This document shows positions 33,208-43,745 of a DNA stretch of 64,000 nt, piece after piece. The position numbers and the translations under genes were made by a program. The first letter of the stretch is position 1. Each line of letters opens with the position of its first letter. The stretch is taken from the NCBI GenBank assembly GCA_029287915.1, contig JARFQE010000030.1, forward strand, positions 32,441 to 96,440. Direction: 5' to 3'. The notes beneath the pieces were generated by a model that did no database searches, had not been told where the DNA came from, and was given only the letters and a program-made list of their open reading frames with translations. This stretch comes from Arenicellales bacterium. Lineage in GTDB: Bacteria; Pseudomonadota; Gammaproteobacteria; BMS3Bbin11.

Positions 33208-33956
33208 TGAGTGAACTTGAAACCAAGCGCAATGATCTGTTAGCTCTGGTGCGCTCATCTCTCTACTATTTATTTATGGCACCCTCACTTATCGTCCTGT
33301 TTTTTGGTTTGATCATCGCCCTGCCATTTGATTATAAATATCGCGCAGGACTGATTCGATATTGGGCACTACTGCAAATGTGGTTTCTTAAAATATTCTG
33401 CGGTCTTAGCTACCAGGTGCAAGGAAGTGAAAACCTTCCCTCTGGTCCTTATATTGCTTTGCCCAAACATCAATCAGCGTGGGAGACAATCGCCTCAAAC
33501 TTTCTTTTCAAAAGGCCAGCCTGGGTGTTCAATAGCGATTTGTTCAGGATCCCTGTCTTTGGCTGGGGACTGTATTTAACCAACCCTGTAGGTATTGATC
33601 GTTCATCACCTCGGCTGGCCCTGAATCAATTAATAAAAAAAGGAGGCGAGTTATTGAAGCAGGGTCGAACCATGGTCATTTTCCCTGAGGGTACGCGTGT
33701 AGCGCCGGGCGAAACAGCTAAATTCGAGCCGGGTGGCAGCCTGTTAGCTGTTAAGACTGGAACACCGGTCGTTCCTGTTGCATTAAATGCAGGGGAATTC
33801 TGGCCGAAACATAGCTTTCGAAAATACCCTGGGCATATCAAGGTAATCATCGGCCCACTGATCGAATCAAAAGGCCTGAAAGCACGTGAGCTGAACGAGA
33901 AGGTTGAGACCTGGATAAATAACACCATGGATGAGAATTTCAGCAACTCTAGCTAA
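33204..33956 (+). CDS. plsC: 1-acyl-sn-glycerol-3-phosphate acyltransferase
   Basis: KHQSAWET (HX4-type), FPEGTRVAPGE, VPVALNAG. Confidence 0.93.
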   Translation: MMSELETKRNDLLALVRSSLYYLFMAPSLIVLFFGLIIALPFDYKYRAGLIRYWALLQMWFLKIFCGLSYQVQGSENLPSGPYIALPKHQSAWETIASNFLFKRPAWVFNSDLFRIPVFGWGLYLTNPVGIDRSSPRLALNQLIKKGGELLKQGRTMVIFPEGTRVAPGETAKFEPGGSLLAVKTGTPVVPVALNAGEFWPKHSFRKYPGHIKVIIGPLIESKGLKARELNEKVETWINNTMDENFSNSS

Positions 33957-34130
33957 AAGACTACACTATCAATACATAAATAATCATAGTGAATCATTAT
34001 CTGATATATCCAGGACTGATAAAGATACCCTGAATGAGCTGTTACAATTTCGGTCCGCTCTTTTTTTTCCAAAATATCGAATCTGCCAATATAGTGTTGC
34101 AGGGTAACTATCGAGCTTTGATTAGACTAG

Positions 34131-34646
34131 ATGACTGCTGCAGATAATATTTCTCTTATAGGTATGCCCGGAGCCGGTAAGAGTACAACTGGTCGATTGC
34201 TCGCGACAGCACTGAATTTTGAATTTATCGATACTGATCATTTAATTTGCCATCAGCATCAACGTTCACTGCAAAATATAGTTAACGAAGATGGCTACAT
34301 GAAGCTTTGTCAATTAGAGGAGCAGGTGATTCTTGATCTGAGTACAGAGCATACAGTTATTGCTACAGGGGGCAGTGCTGTCTATTCGGCAGCTGCTATG
34401 CAGCACCTGTCCGAGATATCAAAAATTGTATATTTGTCTGCTCCCTACGATGTTATAGCTAAACGTATCAAAAACCTCGATACACGGGGCCTGGTAAAAC
34501 AGGCAAACCAGAGCCTGTATGACCTGTATACAGAGCGAACCGCCTTATATGAGAAATATGCTGATATAACCGTCGACGCTACTTTGCCAGCACAGGCTGT
34601 TGCAGAAATGATTAAATCTGAAGTTACAAGTGCGAAAGGTGTCTAA
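34131..34646 (+). CDS. aroK: shikimate kinase
   Basis: LIGMPGAGKSTTGRLLA; FIDTD; ATGGSAVY. Confidence 0.88.
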   Translation: MTAADNISLIGMPGAGKSTTGRLLATALNFEFIDTDHLICHQHQRSLQNIVNEDGYMKLCQLEEQVILDLSTEHTVIATGGSAVYSAAAMQHLSEISKIVYLSAPYDVIAKRIKNLDTRGLVKQANQSLYDLYTERTALYEKYADITVDATLPAQAVAEMIKSEVTSAKGV

Positions 34647-34683
34647 ACAGGGGCTCTTTTCGTAACACGTAACACAATCTTCT

Positions 34684-35469
34684 CTATGTTATCTGTTTTG
34701 CCAGAGCTGAGAAATCTTCTAGTGACAGAGTTTCTGCTCTGGCAGACGGATCTACACCTGCTGCGGAAATTTCAACGTCGTTCAACAAACCCTTTAAATT
34801 ATTTCGTAATGTCTTGCGGCGTTGTTTAAATGAGGCTTTTACTATCCTGGCAAAGTTTTCGCTGTCCGGAATATCAACGACAACTGCGGTATGAGGAACG
34901 ATTCGCACTACCGCAGAATCGACTTTTGGTGGTGGAGAAAAAGCACCCGAACTGACATCGAGGATTTTTTCAACGGCACATCGCGCCTGCACCATAACAG
35001 ACAATCGACCATAATTTTTTCCGCCCGGACCCGCAGTTATTCGCTGTACGACCTCCTTCTGCAGCATCAGCATCATGTCCTGGATGATTGGTGCGTACTC
35101 AAGCAGATGAAATATTAGAGGGGTTGATATGTTGTACGGTAGATTGCCGATGATACGAAGTCTCGCCGTTGCGTTGGTCAAGCTGGAAAAATCGAAATCT
35201 AAAACATCATGCTGGTGAAGATGTAAATGTCCACTAGCGCGTGGATCGGCCTCGAAGCGCGCTACCAGATCACGATCCAGTTCAATAGCATGCAGCTCGT
35301 CAATTTGTTCCAGCAATGGCCATGTCAACGCCCCGAGGCCCGGGCCAATTTCTACAATGCACTCGCCCTTCTGTGGATGAAAACGGGAAATGATCTGATT
35401 GATTACCCGCTGGTCTTGCAGAAAGTTTTGACCAAAGCGTTTACGGGCGAGGTGTTTCGCTTTAGTCAC
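34684..35469 (-). CDS. rsmA: 16S rRNA dimethyladenosine transferase
   Basis: [50 protein letters not shown] at 35469 chosen because the longer ORF overlaps pdxA. Confidence 0.96.
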   Translation of the reverse strand: MTKAKHLARKRFGQNFLQDQRVINQIISRFHPQKGECIVEIGPGLGALTWPLLEQIDELHAIELDRDLVARFEADPRASGHLHLHQHDVLDFDFSSLTNATARLRIIGNLPYNISTPLIFHLLEYAPIIQDMMLMLQKEVVQRITAGPGGKNYGRLSVMVQARCAVEKILDVSSGAFSPPPKVDSAVVRIVPHTAVVVDIPDSENFARIVKASFKQRRKTLRNNLKGLLNDVEISAAGVDPSARAETLSLEDFSALAKQIT

Positions 35470-36469
35470 TTCTGGTCCCGTCAAGCTGCTGATGTTGCAT
35501 TGCTGCCATTGAGATTGCCATATTGAGTGCCTGGAACAGGCTACCTGTTTCAATATTTCCACTGCCAGCCAGTTGTAGAGCTGTGCCATGGTCTACTGAT
35601 GTGCGTATAAAAGGCAAACCGAGGGTTATATTAACTGCATTACCAAAGCCAGCATGCTTCAGTACCGGAAGACCCTGATCATGGTACATGGCCAGCACTG
35701 CATCTGCCTGCTCAAGTTGCCGTGGGACAAAGACCGTATCAGCAGGCAGTGGTCCGATTATATTCATTCCTTGCATGCGTAGAGCCTCAACTACCGGCTC
35801 AATGATATCGATTTCTTCTGTCCCTAGATGTCCACCTTCACCGGCGTGGGGGTTGAGACCACAGACCACAATCCGAGGCTGTTGCAGATCAAATTTCGTC
35901 TGTAGATCATGATGCAGGATTAACAGCACTTCTGACAGTAATTCCTTCGTTATCTGTGCGCTGACATCGCGTAGCGGAAGATGAGTCGTCGCCAGGGCGA
36001 CGCGCAATGTATCCGTCGCTAACATCATAACAACTCGGGATGTTCTGGACAGCTCTGCAAGGAACTCAGTGTGTCCAGTAAAGTTAATACCGGCATCGTT
36101 GATTACGCTCTTCTGCAATGGCCCTGTGACGAGCGCATCAAATTCCCCTTGCAGACAGCCATGTGCAGCTCTCTGTAGTGTATTGAGAACATAACTCGCA
36201 TTCGCTGTATTCAACTGACCTGCTTTGGCAGGTACATTTAGCATGACAGGTATCACGGCAAGGCGTCCCGGTTTGTGCACCTGCTTATTCCACTCAACAA
36301 TAGAAACGGCTATACCCAACCGGTCTGCTCGCTCGGTCAACAGTGCAGGATCAGCACAGACAGCCAGTCTACAGTCAAATTCTTTCTGACTTGCCATGAC
36401 TGCTAGGTCCGGACCGATCCCGGCAGGTTCTCCCGCTGTCATAATTAATGTTGGTAAGTACTTACTCAT
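35462..36469 (-). CDS. pdxA: 4-hydroxythreonine-4-phosphate dehydrogenase
   Basis: [39 protein letters not shown]. Confidence 0.98.
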   Translation of the reverse strand: MSKYLPTLIMTAGEPAGIGPDLAVMASQKEFDCRLAVCADPALLTERADRLGIAVSIVEWNKQVHKPGRLAVIPVMLNVPAKAGQLNTANASYVLNTLQRAAHGCLQGEFDALVTGPLQKSVINDAGINFTGHTEFLAELSRTSRVVMMLATDTLRVALATTHLPLRDVSAQITKELLSEVLLILHHDLQTKFDLQQPRIVVCGLNPHAGEGGHLGTEEIDIIEPVVEALRMQGMNIIGPLPADTVFVPRQLEQADAVLAMYHDQGLPVLKHAGFGNAVNITLGLPFIRTSVDHGTALQLAGSGNIETGSLFQALNMAISMAAMQHQQLDGTRSD

Positions 36470-36553
36470 TATTAATGCAGCTATATAATAGGCTTTTTAA
36501 AACAGGGGCCAGAGAAAGGGTTTTAATACTTAGTCGATTAGAGTTGAACCCAT

Positions 36554-36796
36554 CTAGTCTTCCACATGCTTATGTGCACCATCACAGAAAGGCATATCGG
36601 CTGAATGCTTGCAGCCACAGAGCCAGAACTTTTCTTTTTGTTTGACTTCGAATTCTATCGGCTCAAGGCCGGTTCCTTTATGTGAGCCATCGCAGAAAGG
36701 CTGTGACTGTGAATGACCGCAACGGCACCACCAGTACTTGCCGGGTTCCAGTTCAACGACATAAGGTTTCTTTTGTGCAATTTTTATATTAGACAT
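36554..36796 (-). CDS. dual CDGSH-type iron-sulfur protein
   Basis: CRCGHSQSQPFCDGSH and CGCKHSADMPFCDGAH. Confidence 0.92.
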   Translation of the reverse strand: MSNIKIAQKKPYVVELEPGKYWWCRCGHSQSQPFCDGSHKGTGLEPIEFEVKQKEKFWLCGCKHSADMPFCDGAHKHVED

Positions 36797-36870
36797 GCTG
36801 ACTGTTCTCCGTATTGTGAAGCTATAATATTGCTAATTCTACACCCACATGGTGTCATCAGGTATTACTT

Positions 36871-37503
36871 ATGTCTGATCTGCTAATTAAAAATTTGCGG
36901 TCCAGTACTCCGGGTCTAACCATACAAGGACTGAAGGCTCTTGATCTGGTTTTACATGGCACGGAAATTACTGTACTGCATGGCCCATCAGGATCAGGCA
37001 AATCATTACTATTGCGTGCGATTGCAGATCTCGATCCATCATCTGGTGAAGTGTGGCTAGGGAATGAATCACGAGTTTCAATGAAGGCACATGAGTGGCG
37101 AAAGAGGGTCTGCTATCTTCCAACGGAGAGCGCATGGTGGTTCGAAACCGTAGGTGAGCATTTCCCTCGCTGTGACAGTATTTATTTTACCAGGCTGGGC
37201 TTTGAAGATGATGTACTGAACTGGAAAATTACCAGAATCTCCAGTGGTGAAAAACAGCGGCTTGCACTGGCACGATGTCTCAGTCGCTCACCCGATGTCC
37301 TGCTGCTCGATGAACCTACGGCCTCGTTGGATGAGCAACGAACCGTGCTTGTTGAAGAGATCGTATCCGATTATTCTAAGCACAGGAATGTACCTGTACT
37401 CTGGGTCAGCCACGATCGTAAGCAGATTAAACGCATTGCACATCGCCTCATTACAATTGATTCAGATGGATGTATAGAGGAGCTCACTGAGAAAAAAAAC
37501 TGA
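36871..37503 (+). CDS. FetA-like ABC transporter ATP-binding protein
   Basis: GPSGSGKSLLLRA, ISSGEKQRLALARCL, VLLLDEPTASLDE; adjacent to FetB/UPF0014 permease. Confidence 0.88.
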   Translation: MSDLLIKNLRSSTPGLTIQGLKALDLVLHGTEITVLHGPSGSGKSLLLRAIADLDPSSGEVWLGNESRVSMKAHEWRKRVCYLPTESAWWFETVGEHFPRCDSIYFTRLGFEDDVLNWKITRISSGEKQRLALARCLSRSPDVLLLDEPTASLDEQRTVLVEEIVSDYSKHRNVPVLWVSHDRKQIKRIAHRLITIDSDGCIEELTEKKN

Positions 37504-38294
37504 TGAATGTCATCAGCCTGTCGCCTGTCGACCTGACAATAGCAGCTGCTCTCGTAATTGTTGTGGCTATGCTGCAATGGCGCATGCGTCTGGGCAATAC
37601 GAAATCATTATTGATTGCAGCAACTCGGACTATTTTGCAGTTACTGCTGCTTGGCATGGTACTGAAAATAGTGTTTGCAGCCAGCAATCTATACTGGATT
37701 GCACTGCTGTCTACAATCATGCTTCTGGCCGCTGGTCGTGAGGTGATGGTACGTCAGAAAAGACGTTTCATCGGCAGTTGGGGCTTTCTGCTGGGGACTT
37801 CCTCGATGTTTGTCTCCGCATTTAGCATCACCCTGCTGGCATTGCTGGTGATTGTACAGCCTGAACCGTGGTATTTACCACAATATTCCATCCCGCTACT
37901 GGGGATGTTGCTTGGCAATACTCTGAATGGTATCACTTTGGGCCTCGATAGCTTGACACGCAATGTATGGGAGCAGAACAGCATTATTGATGGACGTCTG
38001 GCACTCGGTGAAACATGGAGTAATGCTATATCTGATATACGTCGTGACAGTATTAGAGTCGGCATGATTCCGATTATCAACGCCATGTCAGTAGCCGGCC
38101 TGGTCAGTTTGCCCGGCATGATGACCGGCCAGATTCTGGCAGGTACACCGCCGCTAGAAGCAGTAAAATACCAGATCCTGATTATGTTCCTGATTGCAGC
38201 TGGCACGGGAATGGGTACGATAACTGCCATCGTCATTGGTTGTCGCAGACTGTTTGACGACAGGGAAAGGTTGCGACTGGATAGATTACGCTAA
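37503..38294 (+). CDS. FetB-like (UPF0014) ABC transporter permease
   Basis: Polytopic 263 aa; GNTLNGITLGLD...LALGETW..A......RVGMIPIINAMSVAGLVSLPGMMTGQILAG. Confidence 0.9.
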   Translation: MNVISLSPVDLTIAAALVIVVAMLQWRMRLGNTKSLLIAATRTILQLLLLGMVLKIVFAASNLYWIALLSTIMLLAAGREVMVRQKRRFIGSWGFLLGTSSMFVSAFSITLLALLVIVQPEPWYLPQYSIPLLGMLLGNTLNGITLGLDSLTRNVWEQNSIIDGRLALGETWSNAISDIRRDSIRVGMIPIINAMSVAGLVSLPGMMTGQILAGTPPLEAVKYQILIMFLIAAGTGMGTITAIVIGCRRLFDDRERLRLDRLR

Positions 38295-38394
38295 CCGGAA
38301 GACGAAGACAGAGAGAAAGGAACAACGACAAGAGCAGGAAATTGAATGGATTTCCTTACCTCTCTATATGTTGCGTCATAAGCCAGGAAGTAAT

Positions 38395-39213
38395 ATGTCA
38401 GAAATAAAAAAGTATGCCGTTATGGGTAACCCGGTGAGCCACAGCCTGTCACCGCAAATTCATCAATTTTTTGGTGAGCAGTGTGGGATCAGACTCGAGT
38501 ACCGCGCTATTCTTGTTGAAACAGGGCGATTTAAATCAGCAGTCAGGCAATTTATAGATGAAGCAGGAAATGGCCTGAATATTACTGTGCCGTTCAAACA
38601 GGAGGCCTGGCAACTGGCTGATCTTCGAAGCAATCGAGCAGAGCTTGCTGGTGCTGCCAATACACTAATGTTTGAAGAAAATGGCAATATTTTCGGTGAT
38701 AACACCGATGGTGTGGGGATATTAAGGGATATTACGAACAACCTGGGCAGGCCAGTGGCTGATGCAAAAGTGCTTGTCATTGGCGCTGGTGGTGCTGTTC
38801 GAGGGGTGCTCGGACCACTGCTGGATGACGGACCCTCGTTAATACATATCGTCAATCGTACCGCCTCTAAAGCCAGGGAGCTTGAAACTGTATTTGGTGA
38901 ATTTGGTCCTTGCACTAGCGGTGGCCTGGATGACATAGGCGATGCCCCCTATGACATCATTATTAATGGCACAGCTGCCAGTTTACAAGGCAAGATACCG
39001 GACCTGCCGGCGAGTATTTTTACAGATCAATCTCTGGCCTATGACATGATGTATGGGCGTGAGCAAACGCCTTTTCTGGTCTGGGCTGGTGAAAATGGTT
39101 CAGGACTGTGTAGTGACGGCCTGGGCATGTTGGTTGAACAGGCGGCTGAGTCATTCTACATCTGGCATGGAGTAAGGCCAGAGACGAAGCCAGTCATACA
39201 GGCCCTACGCTAG
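38395..39213 (+). CDS. aroE: shikimate dehydrogenase
   Basis: YAVMGNPVSHSLSPQIHQFF; GLNITVPFKQEAW; start moved to the ATG at 38395. Confidence 0.97.
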   Translation: MSEIKKYAVMGNPVSHSLSPQIHQFFGEQCGIRLEYRAILVETGRFKSAVRQFIDEAGNGLNITVPFKQEAWQLADLRSNRAELAGAANTLMFEENGNIFGDNTDGVGILRDITNNLGRPVADAKVLVIGAGGAVRGVLGPLLDDGPSLIHIVNRTASKARELETVFGEFGPCTSGGLDDIGDAPYDIIINGTAASLQGKIPDLPASIFTDQSLAYDMMYGREQTPFLVWAGENGSGLCSDGLGMLVEQAAESFYIWHGVRPETKPVIQALR

Positions 39214-39216
39214 CCC

Positions 39217-39846
39217 TCAATTATTGAGGCTGCGGTTAATCCAGCGTATCAGCTGTCTCCACTGCTCAATATCACGGTTGACCAGATACCAGGGCATGTC
39301 AAAGATTCCGAGACCTTTTTCAGCAGCATGGATATAGTTTTGGCTATCGCGGATGCTGGCAAGAAAGGGAATCTTCAGGTGTTTGAGGAATTTATTTAGT
39401 TGCTGGTAGATCAGGGTGTTTTCACGCACCCGGTTAGCAATGACAGCGATCTTTTTTTCCTCAATATGGCCGGTCATTAACAAATCCTTGATGAAGTGCG
39501 CCGCGGCACGCATATCAATGGGAGAAGGAAGAACAGGTACCAGAATGATGTCTGCACGGCGTACCAGATCAGTCAGCTGTTTGCCCTGTACCCGTGCCGG
39601 CGCATCTAGAACGACCCGATCGATGTCGGCGGCAAAACGTAGACGATGTCTAAATGGTGATATGCCCTGTATCTCATAATAGTATTCATGGTTTCGCTCT
39701 TTGAGCCATTCCAGTGCAGATTCCTGCGGATCAAAGTCCACCAGCACAGTTTTTAATTCATTGGTAGCAAAATAACTTGCCAGATTGGTCGATATCGTTG
39801 TCTTACCACAACCACCTTTGGCATTTACAACGAGTATGGTTTTCAT
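39217..39846 (-). CDS. ParA family ATPase (orphan)
   Basis: Deviant Walker A AKGGCGKTTISTNLA; DFDPQESALEWL; no adjacent ParB. Confidence 0.88.
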   Translation of the reverse strand: MKTILVVNAKGGCGKTTISTNLASYFATNELKTVLVDFDPQESALEWLKERNHEYYYEIQGISPFRHRLRFAADIDRVVLDAPARVQGKQLTDLVRRADIILVPVLPSPIDMRAAAHFIKDLLMTGHIEEKKIAVIANRVRENTLIYQQLNKFLKHLKIPFLASIRDSQNYIHAAEKGLGIFDMPWYLVNRDIEQWRQLIRWINRSLNN

Positions 39847-39944
39847 GCGACAATTGCCTCCATCTTTTTCTTCGCGAGTGCCCTTCCTCGCCTGTTAAGA
39901 GATACTAAACCACAATTAATCTAATGTAAAAAATACGTAAAATT

Positions 39945-40808
39945 TCAGGGCAGATAGTCAAGCACCAGGCCAGTAAATACCACCGCCCCAAACCAGTTGT
40001 TGTTAAGAAAGGCCTGCAAACAACGTGCGGCCTCGCGTTCAGAAATAAGCCACTGCTGATAGAGAAAGAAGAAGGAAGCCAGCAGCAACCCAAAGTAATA
40101 GTAACTACCGCGCTCGAAAATCAGGCCCGTGCAGATCATAAGTACGAGTGTTGTCAGTTGCAGCAGGCCAATGATCAATCGGTCATTTCGTCCGAATAAA
40201 ATTGCCGTAGACAAGACGCCAATTTTTTCATCATCATTACGGTCAGCCATGGCATACATGGTGTCATAGGCGACGGTCCAGCAGATGTTGGCGAGAAATA
40301 ATACCCACGCCACAGCCGGTAGTTGAGCACTCTGTGCGGCAAAGGCCATTGGAATACTCCAGCCAAAGGCTATGCCGAGATATACCTGCGGCAGGTGTGT
40401 GACACGCTTCATGAATGGGTAGCTTGCAGCCAGCAAGAGCGCGACTACGGAAAGCTTTATGCTAAGCATATTGAGTTGCAGAACCAGTAATAATGCAATC
40501 CCGCATAATACGGCGAATAATACTAGAGCTTCACGTGGATGAACCAGGCCTGCTGCCAGGGGCCGCTCATGGGTACGCGCAACGTGGGGGTCGATATGTC
40601 GATCGGCATAATCATTTATCACACACCCGGCAGAGCGCATGACAAAGACTCCGGCAATAAATATCAGCACAATGGATGCTGAAGGTTGTCCCTCACCGGC
40701 CAGCCATAACGACCACAATGATGGCCAAAGCAGCAAAAAACTGCCGATTGGACGATCGACACGCATTAACAACAGATATTGCCTGAGTTTTTCGAGAAAC
40801 TGGGACAT
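39945..40808 (-). CDS. ubiA: 4-hydroxybenzoate octaprenyltransferase
   Basis: MRVDRPIGSFLLLWPSLWSLWLA; CVINDYADRHID; DTMYAMADRNDDEKIG. Confidence 0.97.
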   Translation of the reverse strand: MSQFLEKLRQYLLLMRVDRPIGSFLLLWPSLWSLWLAGEGQPSASIVLIFIAGVFVMRSAGCVINDYADRHIDPHVARTHERPLAAGLVHPREALVLFAVLCGIALLLVLQLNMLSIKLSVVALLLAASYPFMKRVTHLPQVYLGIAFGWSIPMAFAAQSAQLPAVAWVLFLANICWTVAYDTMYAMADRNDDEKIGVLSTAILFGRNDRLIIGLLQLTTLVLMICTGLIFERGSYYYFGLLLASFFFLYQQWLISEREAARCLQAFLNNNWFGAVVFTGLVLDYLP

Positions 40809-40989
40809 TTCAGGATTATATGAAGTTTTATGGTTTAAGTTTTAGCTTTTCAGGTGAAAGCCATATTCATATATGAATCATCACTAACTCTGGCGCGCAG
40901 AATTCTAACTTTATTCAGATTAAGAAATGTGTATTTTTTCAGGTATAGCTAATCTCTGCAGACTCGTAACTTAATACTTAAAAAGTCTT

Positions 40990-43203
40990 TTAAACATCCC
41001 CATACTCCAAGACATCCCCGGCCCAGCGTCTTATCAACAAAGGGACCAGCTGAGGAGAAATGGCTTCGATTTCGGTGGCAAGTCGAGGTACCTTTTCCAG
41101 TAGATCCGCATCACGGGCAAGGTCAGCGATACGCAAATGAAGCAAGCCTGTCTGTCGGGTACCGAGGAGCTCACCCGGGCCTCGTAATTCAAGATCTCGA
41201 CGGGCAATTTCGAAGCCATCAGAGGTTTCTCGCATTGCTGCAAGACGAGCGCGGCCATTGGCTGATAGCTTTCCCTGATACATCAAAACACAGGCACTTG
41301 CTGTGGAACCACGACCCACCCTGCCCCGAAGCTGATGTAATTGTGCGAGCCCCAGGCGTTCAGCGTTTTCTATTATCATCAGGCTGGCATTAGGTACATC
41401 AACACCGACTTCGATGACCGTCGTAGCGACCAGTATATCTATATTGCCACTACGAAAATCTTTCATTACTGACGCTTTTTCTAGCGCTTTCATCCTGCCA
41501 TGTATCAGGCCAATGCCAAGTCCATCAAGTGCTTCTGACAGCAATTCAGCAGTAGCTTCCGCAGCCTGACATTGCAGGGCTTCCGATTCCTCAATCAACG
41601 TACATACCCAGTAAACCTGACGGCCATCCTGGCACGCTTTTTTTACCGCCTGAATGATTTCATCACGTTTAGCATCAGACATCACAGCGGTTTCAACTGG
41701 TTGGCGACCGGGGGGCAGTTCATCAATTATTGAGGTGTCGAGATCAGCATACGCTGTCATAGCCAGGGTACGGGGAATCGGTGTTGCAGTCATAATCAGC
41801 TGATGCGGGATAAAATTTCCATGCCGCCCCTTTTCCCTCAGCGCCAGGCGTTGATGGACGCCGAAACGATGTTGCTCATCGACAATGATTAAGCCCAGCT
41901 GCATAAACTGGCTGTCGTCCTGAAACAGAGCATGTGTTCCAACGACCAGCTGTATTTCTCCACTGGCAATAGCGCAAAGAATGGCTCTCTTTTTTGCAGC
42001 AGGCAACTTTCCGCTCAACAGTGAAATATTAATATTTAATGGTGTTAACCATTTTGACAACGTCTGCAGATGTTGCTCGGCCAGTAGCTCGGTAGGTGCC
42101 ATCAGTGCAACCTGGTAACCTGCGCGAATGGTGGCCAGCGCAGCCAGAGCTGCAATCACGGTCTTGCCGGAGCCTACATCACCCTGTAGCAGACGCTGCA
42201 TGGCTGTATCACGCCCGAGGTCATTGAATATTTCACCAATGACACGTTGCTGGGCATTGGTCAAAGCAAAAGGCAGTTCATTAATGAAGTCTGCAGTAAT
42301 TTCATTAGCATCCTTAATCGACAGTGAGTGATTATTTTTTTTCCCACGCTTGCGTAATTGTCGAATGGACAGGTGGTGCGATAGCAGCTCTTCCAGTGCT
42401 AGACGCCTTTGCATTGGGTGCATACCCAGCTGCAATTGATGGATGTTGGCATTTCGTGGAGGACGGTGAATATATTGCAATGATTCGGCCAGCAATGGCA
42501 GTTTCATGTTGCGGCAAACTGGCGTATCAAGCAATTCAGGTAAGCGGTCTGCCTGTTGTGCAAGTAGATTGATGGCCTGTTGGGTGTAGCGTCGCAATGA
42601 CAGCTGATGCAGCCCCTCTGTCGTAGGATAAACAGGTGTCAGAGTCTGCTCAATGATGGCAGATGATTCTGGTTTAATAATCTGGTATTCCGGGTGGACA
42701 ATTTCGAGATCTGGCCCACTTCGCCTTGTTTCACCAAAACAACGGATGATAGTTCCCCTGCACAGGCTTCTTTGCTGTGCAGCAGAGAAGTGAAAGAAGC
42801 GCAAGGTTAAGAACCCTGTGCCATCAGAAATACGTGTTAGCAGCATGCGCCGGCGACCATAGCGCACCTCAGACAGTTCCACCGTACCCTGTATCATAAC
42901 TTCGTGGCCAGCCTGTAATTCACCCAGAGGTTTTAGCTGTGTACGGTCTTCATAGCGCGCAGGCAGGTGAAACAGCAAGTCCTGGATGGATTCTATGCCA
43001 AGGCGTTGCAGGCGCGCTGCTATACGGGAAGCAACTCCCTTTAATACGGTGACTGGTGTGTCAGCAAATCCAGTTGTATTGTCTTTGTCCGCTGATACCT
43101 TGATGGCACTTATTCCAGTGTTTTTTCGTATTCGTCGCTGAATGTGCCTGCCTGTCTGGCAAGAAAGGCTAGTTTGGCGGACTGTTCCAGTGAACAAGCC
43201 CAT
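40990..43203 (-). CDS. recG: ATP-dependent DNA helicase RecG
   Basis: LLQGDVGSGKTVIA, DEQHRFGVHQR, MTATPIPRTLAMTAYADLD; start uncertain (overlaps the upstream aldolase gene). Confidence 0.96.
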   Translation of the reverse strand: MGLFTGTVRQTSLSCQTGRHIQRRIRKNTGISAIKVSADKDNTTGFADTPVTVLKGVASRIAARLQRLGIESIQDLLFHLPARYEDRTQLKPLGELQAGHEVMIQGTVELSEVRYGRRRMLLTRISDGTGFLTLRFFHFSAAQQRSLCRGTIIRCFGETRRSGPDLEIVHPEYQIIKPESSAIIEQTLTPVYPTTEGLHQLSLRRYTQQAINLLAQQADRLPELLDTPVCRNMKLPLLAESLQYIHRPPRNANIHQLQLGMHPMQRRLALEELLSHHLSIRQLRKRGKKNNHSLSIKDANEITADFINELPFALTNAQQRVIGEIFNDLGRDTAMQRLLQGDVGSGKTVIAALAALATIRAGYQVALMAPTELLAEQHLQTLSKWLTPLNINISLLSGKLPAAKKRAILCAIASGEIQLVVGTHALFQDDSQFMQLGLIIVDEQHRFGVHQRLALREKGRHGNFIPHQLIMTATPIPRTLAMTAYADLDTSIIDELPPGRQPVETAVMSDAKRDEIIQAVKKACQDGRQVYWVCTLIEESEALQCQAAEATAELLSEALDGLGIGLIHGRMKALEKASVMKDFRSGNIDILVATTVIEVGVDVPNASLMIIENAERLGLAQLHQLRGRVGRGSTASACVLMYQGKLSANGRARLAAMRETSDGFEIARRDLELRGPGELLGTRQTGLLHLRIADLARDADLLEKVPRLATEIEAISPQLVPLLIRRWAGDVLEYGDV

Positions 43204-43694
43204 TTATAAGCCAGCTCTAATGATTCACCCTGGATATATATACCATGGCCACGTACGACAACGACGGGATATTCAGCCAATGCCGTAGCGATCAAAACAG
43301 GTGAATGTTCGAAGTAGGTTTTGAAGCTTATAGATATGACAGGCACACGTGGGAAATAATACTGGCCTTCAAGATCGACAGGGATAAAGTCATCACCATT
43401 AAGGGTTAACGCCAGAGTATATGGATTATGGCTGTGGATGACTGCTCGCGCTTCAGGGTTATGGCGGTAAATGGCACGATGAGCATGTTGATCAAGAGAG
43501 GCTTCGGGTACTGTAGCATCATCCATGGTGCAATGGATCAGGTCGTCAGCTTGCACCAGATCTGCACAGGCCCCTGTTGGGGTAATATAAAAATTACCGT
43601 CATGTAAATATGAAATATTGCCGCTATGGGAATCATTCAGTCCATACTGACGCAGCAGGCGATAAAAACGTATCAGGGCTTCCTTATTATCCAT
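43110..43694 (-). CDS. class II aldolase/adducin family protein
   Basis: DSHSGNISYLHDGNFYITPTG; HRAIYRHNPEARAVIHSHNPYTLAL; RGHGIYIQG. Confidence 0.9.
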   Translation of the reverse strand: MDNKEALIRFYRLLRQYGLNDSHSGNISYLHDGNFYITPTGACADLVQADDLIHCTMDDATVPEASLDQHAHRAIYRHNPEARAVIHSHNPYTLALTLNGDDFIPVDLEGQYYFPRVPVISISFKTYFEHSPVLIATALAEYPVVVVRGHGIYIQGESLELAYKWACSLEQSAKLAFLARQAGTFSDEYEKTLE

Positions 43695-43745
43695 GGCATA
43701 ATAATGCCTGATAATTAGCGGGCCGTCATCCGAATAATCGGCACT

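Noticed and set aside
36554-36796. CDGSH protein as a MazG/toxin-type defence component
   Set aside because: No supporting neighbours; iron/redox role is the simpler reading.
38236-38394. N-terminal extension of aroE overlapping the FetB-like permease
   Set aside because: AroE homology begins at MSEIKKYAVMGNPVSHS (38395).
39211-39231. CCTCAATTATTGAGG dyad between aroE and the orphan parA as a terminator
   Set aside because: Overlaps the 3' coding end of parA, loop is one base, no T-run; not supportable.
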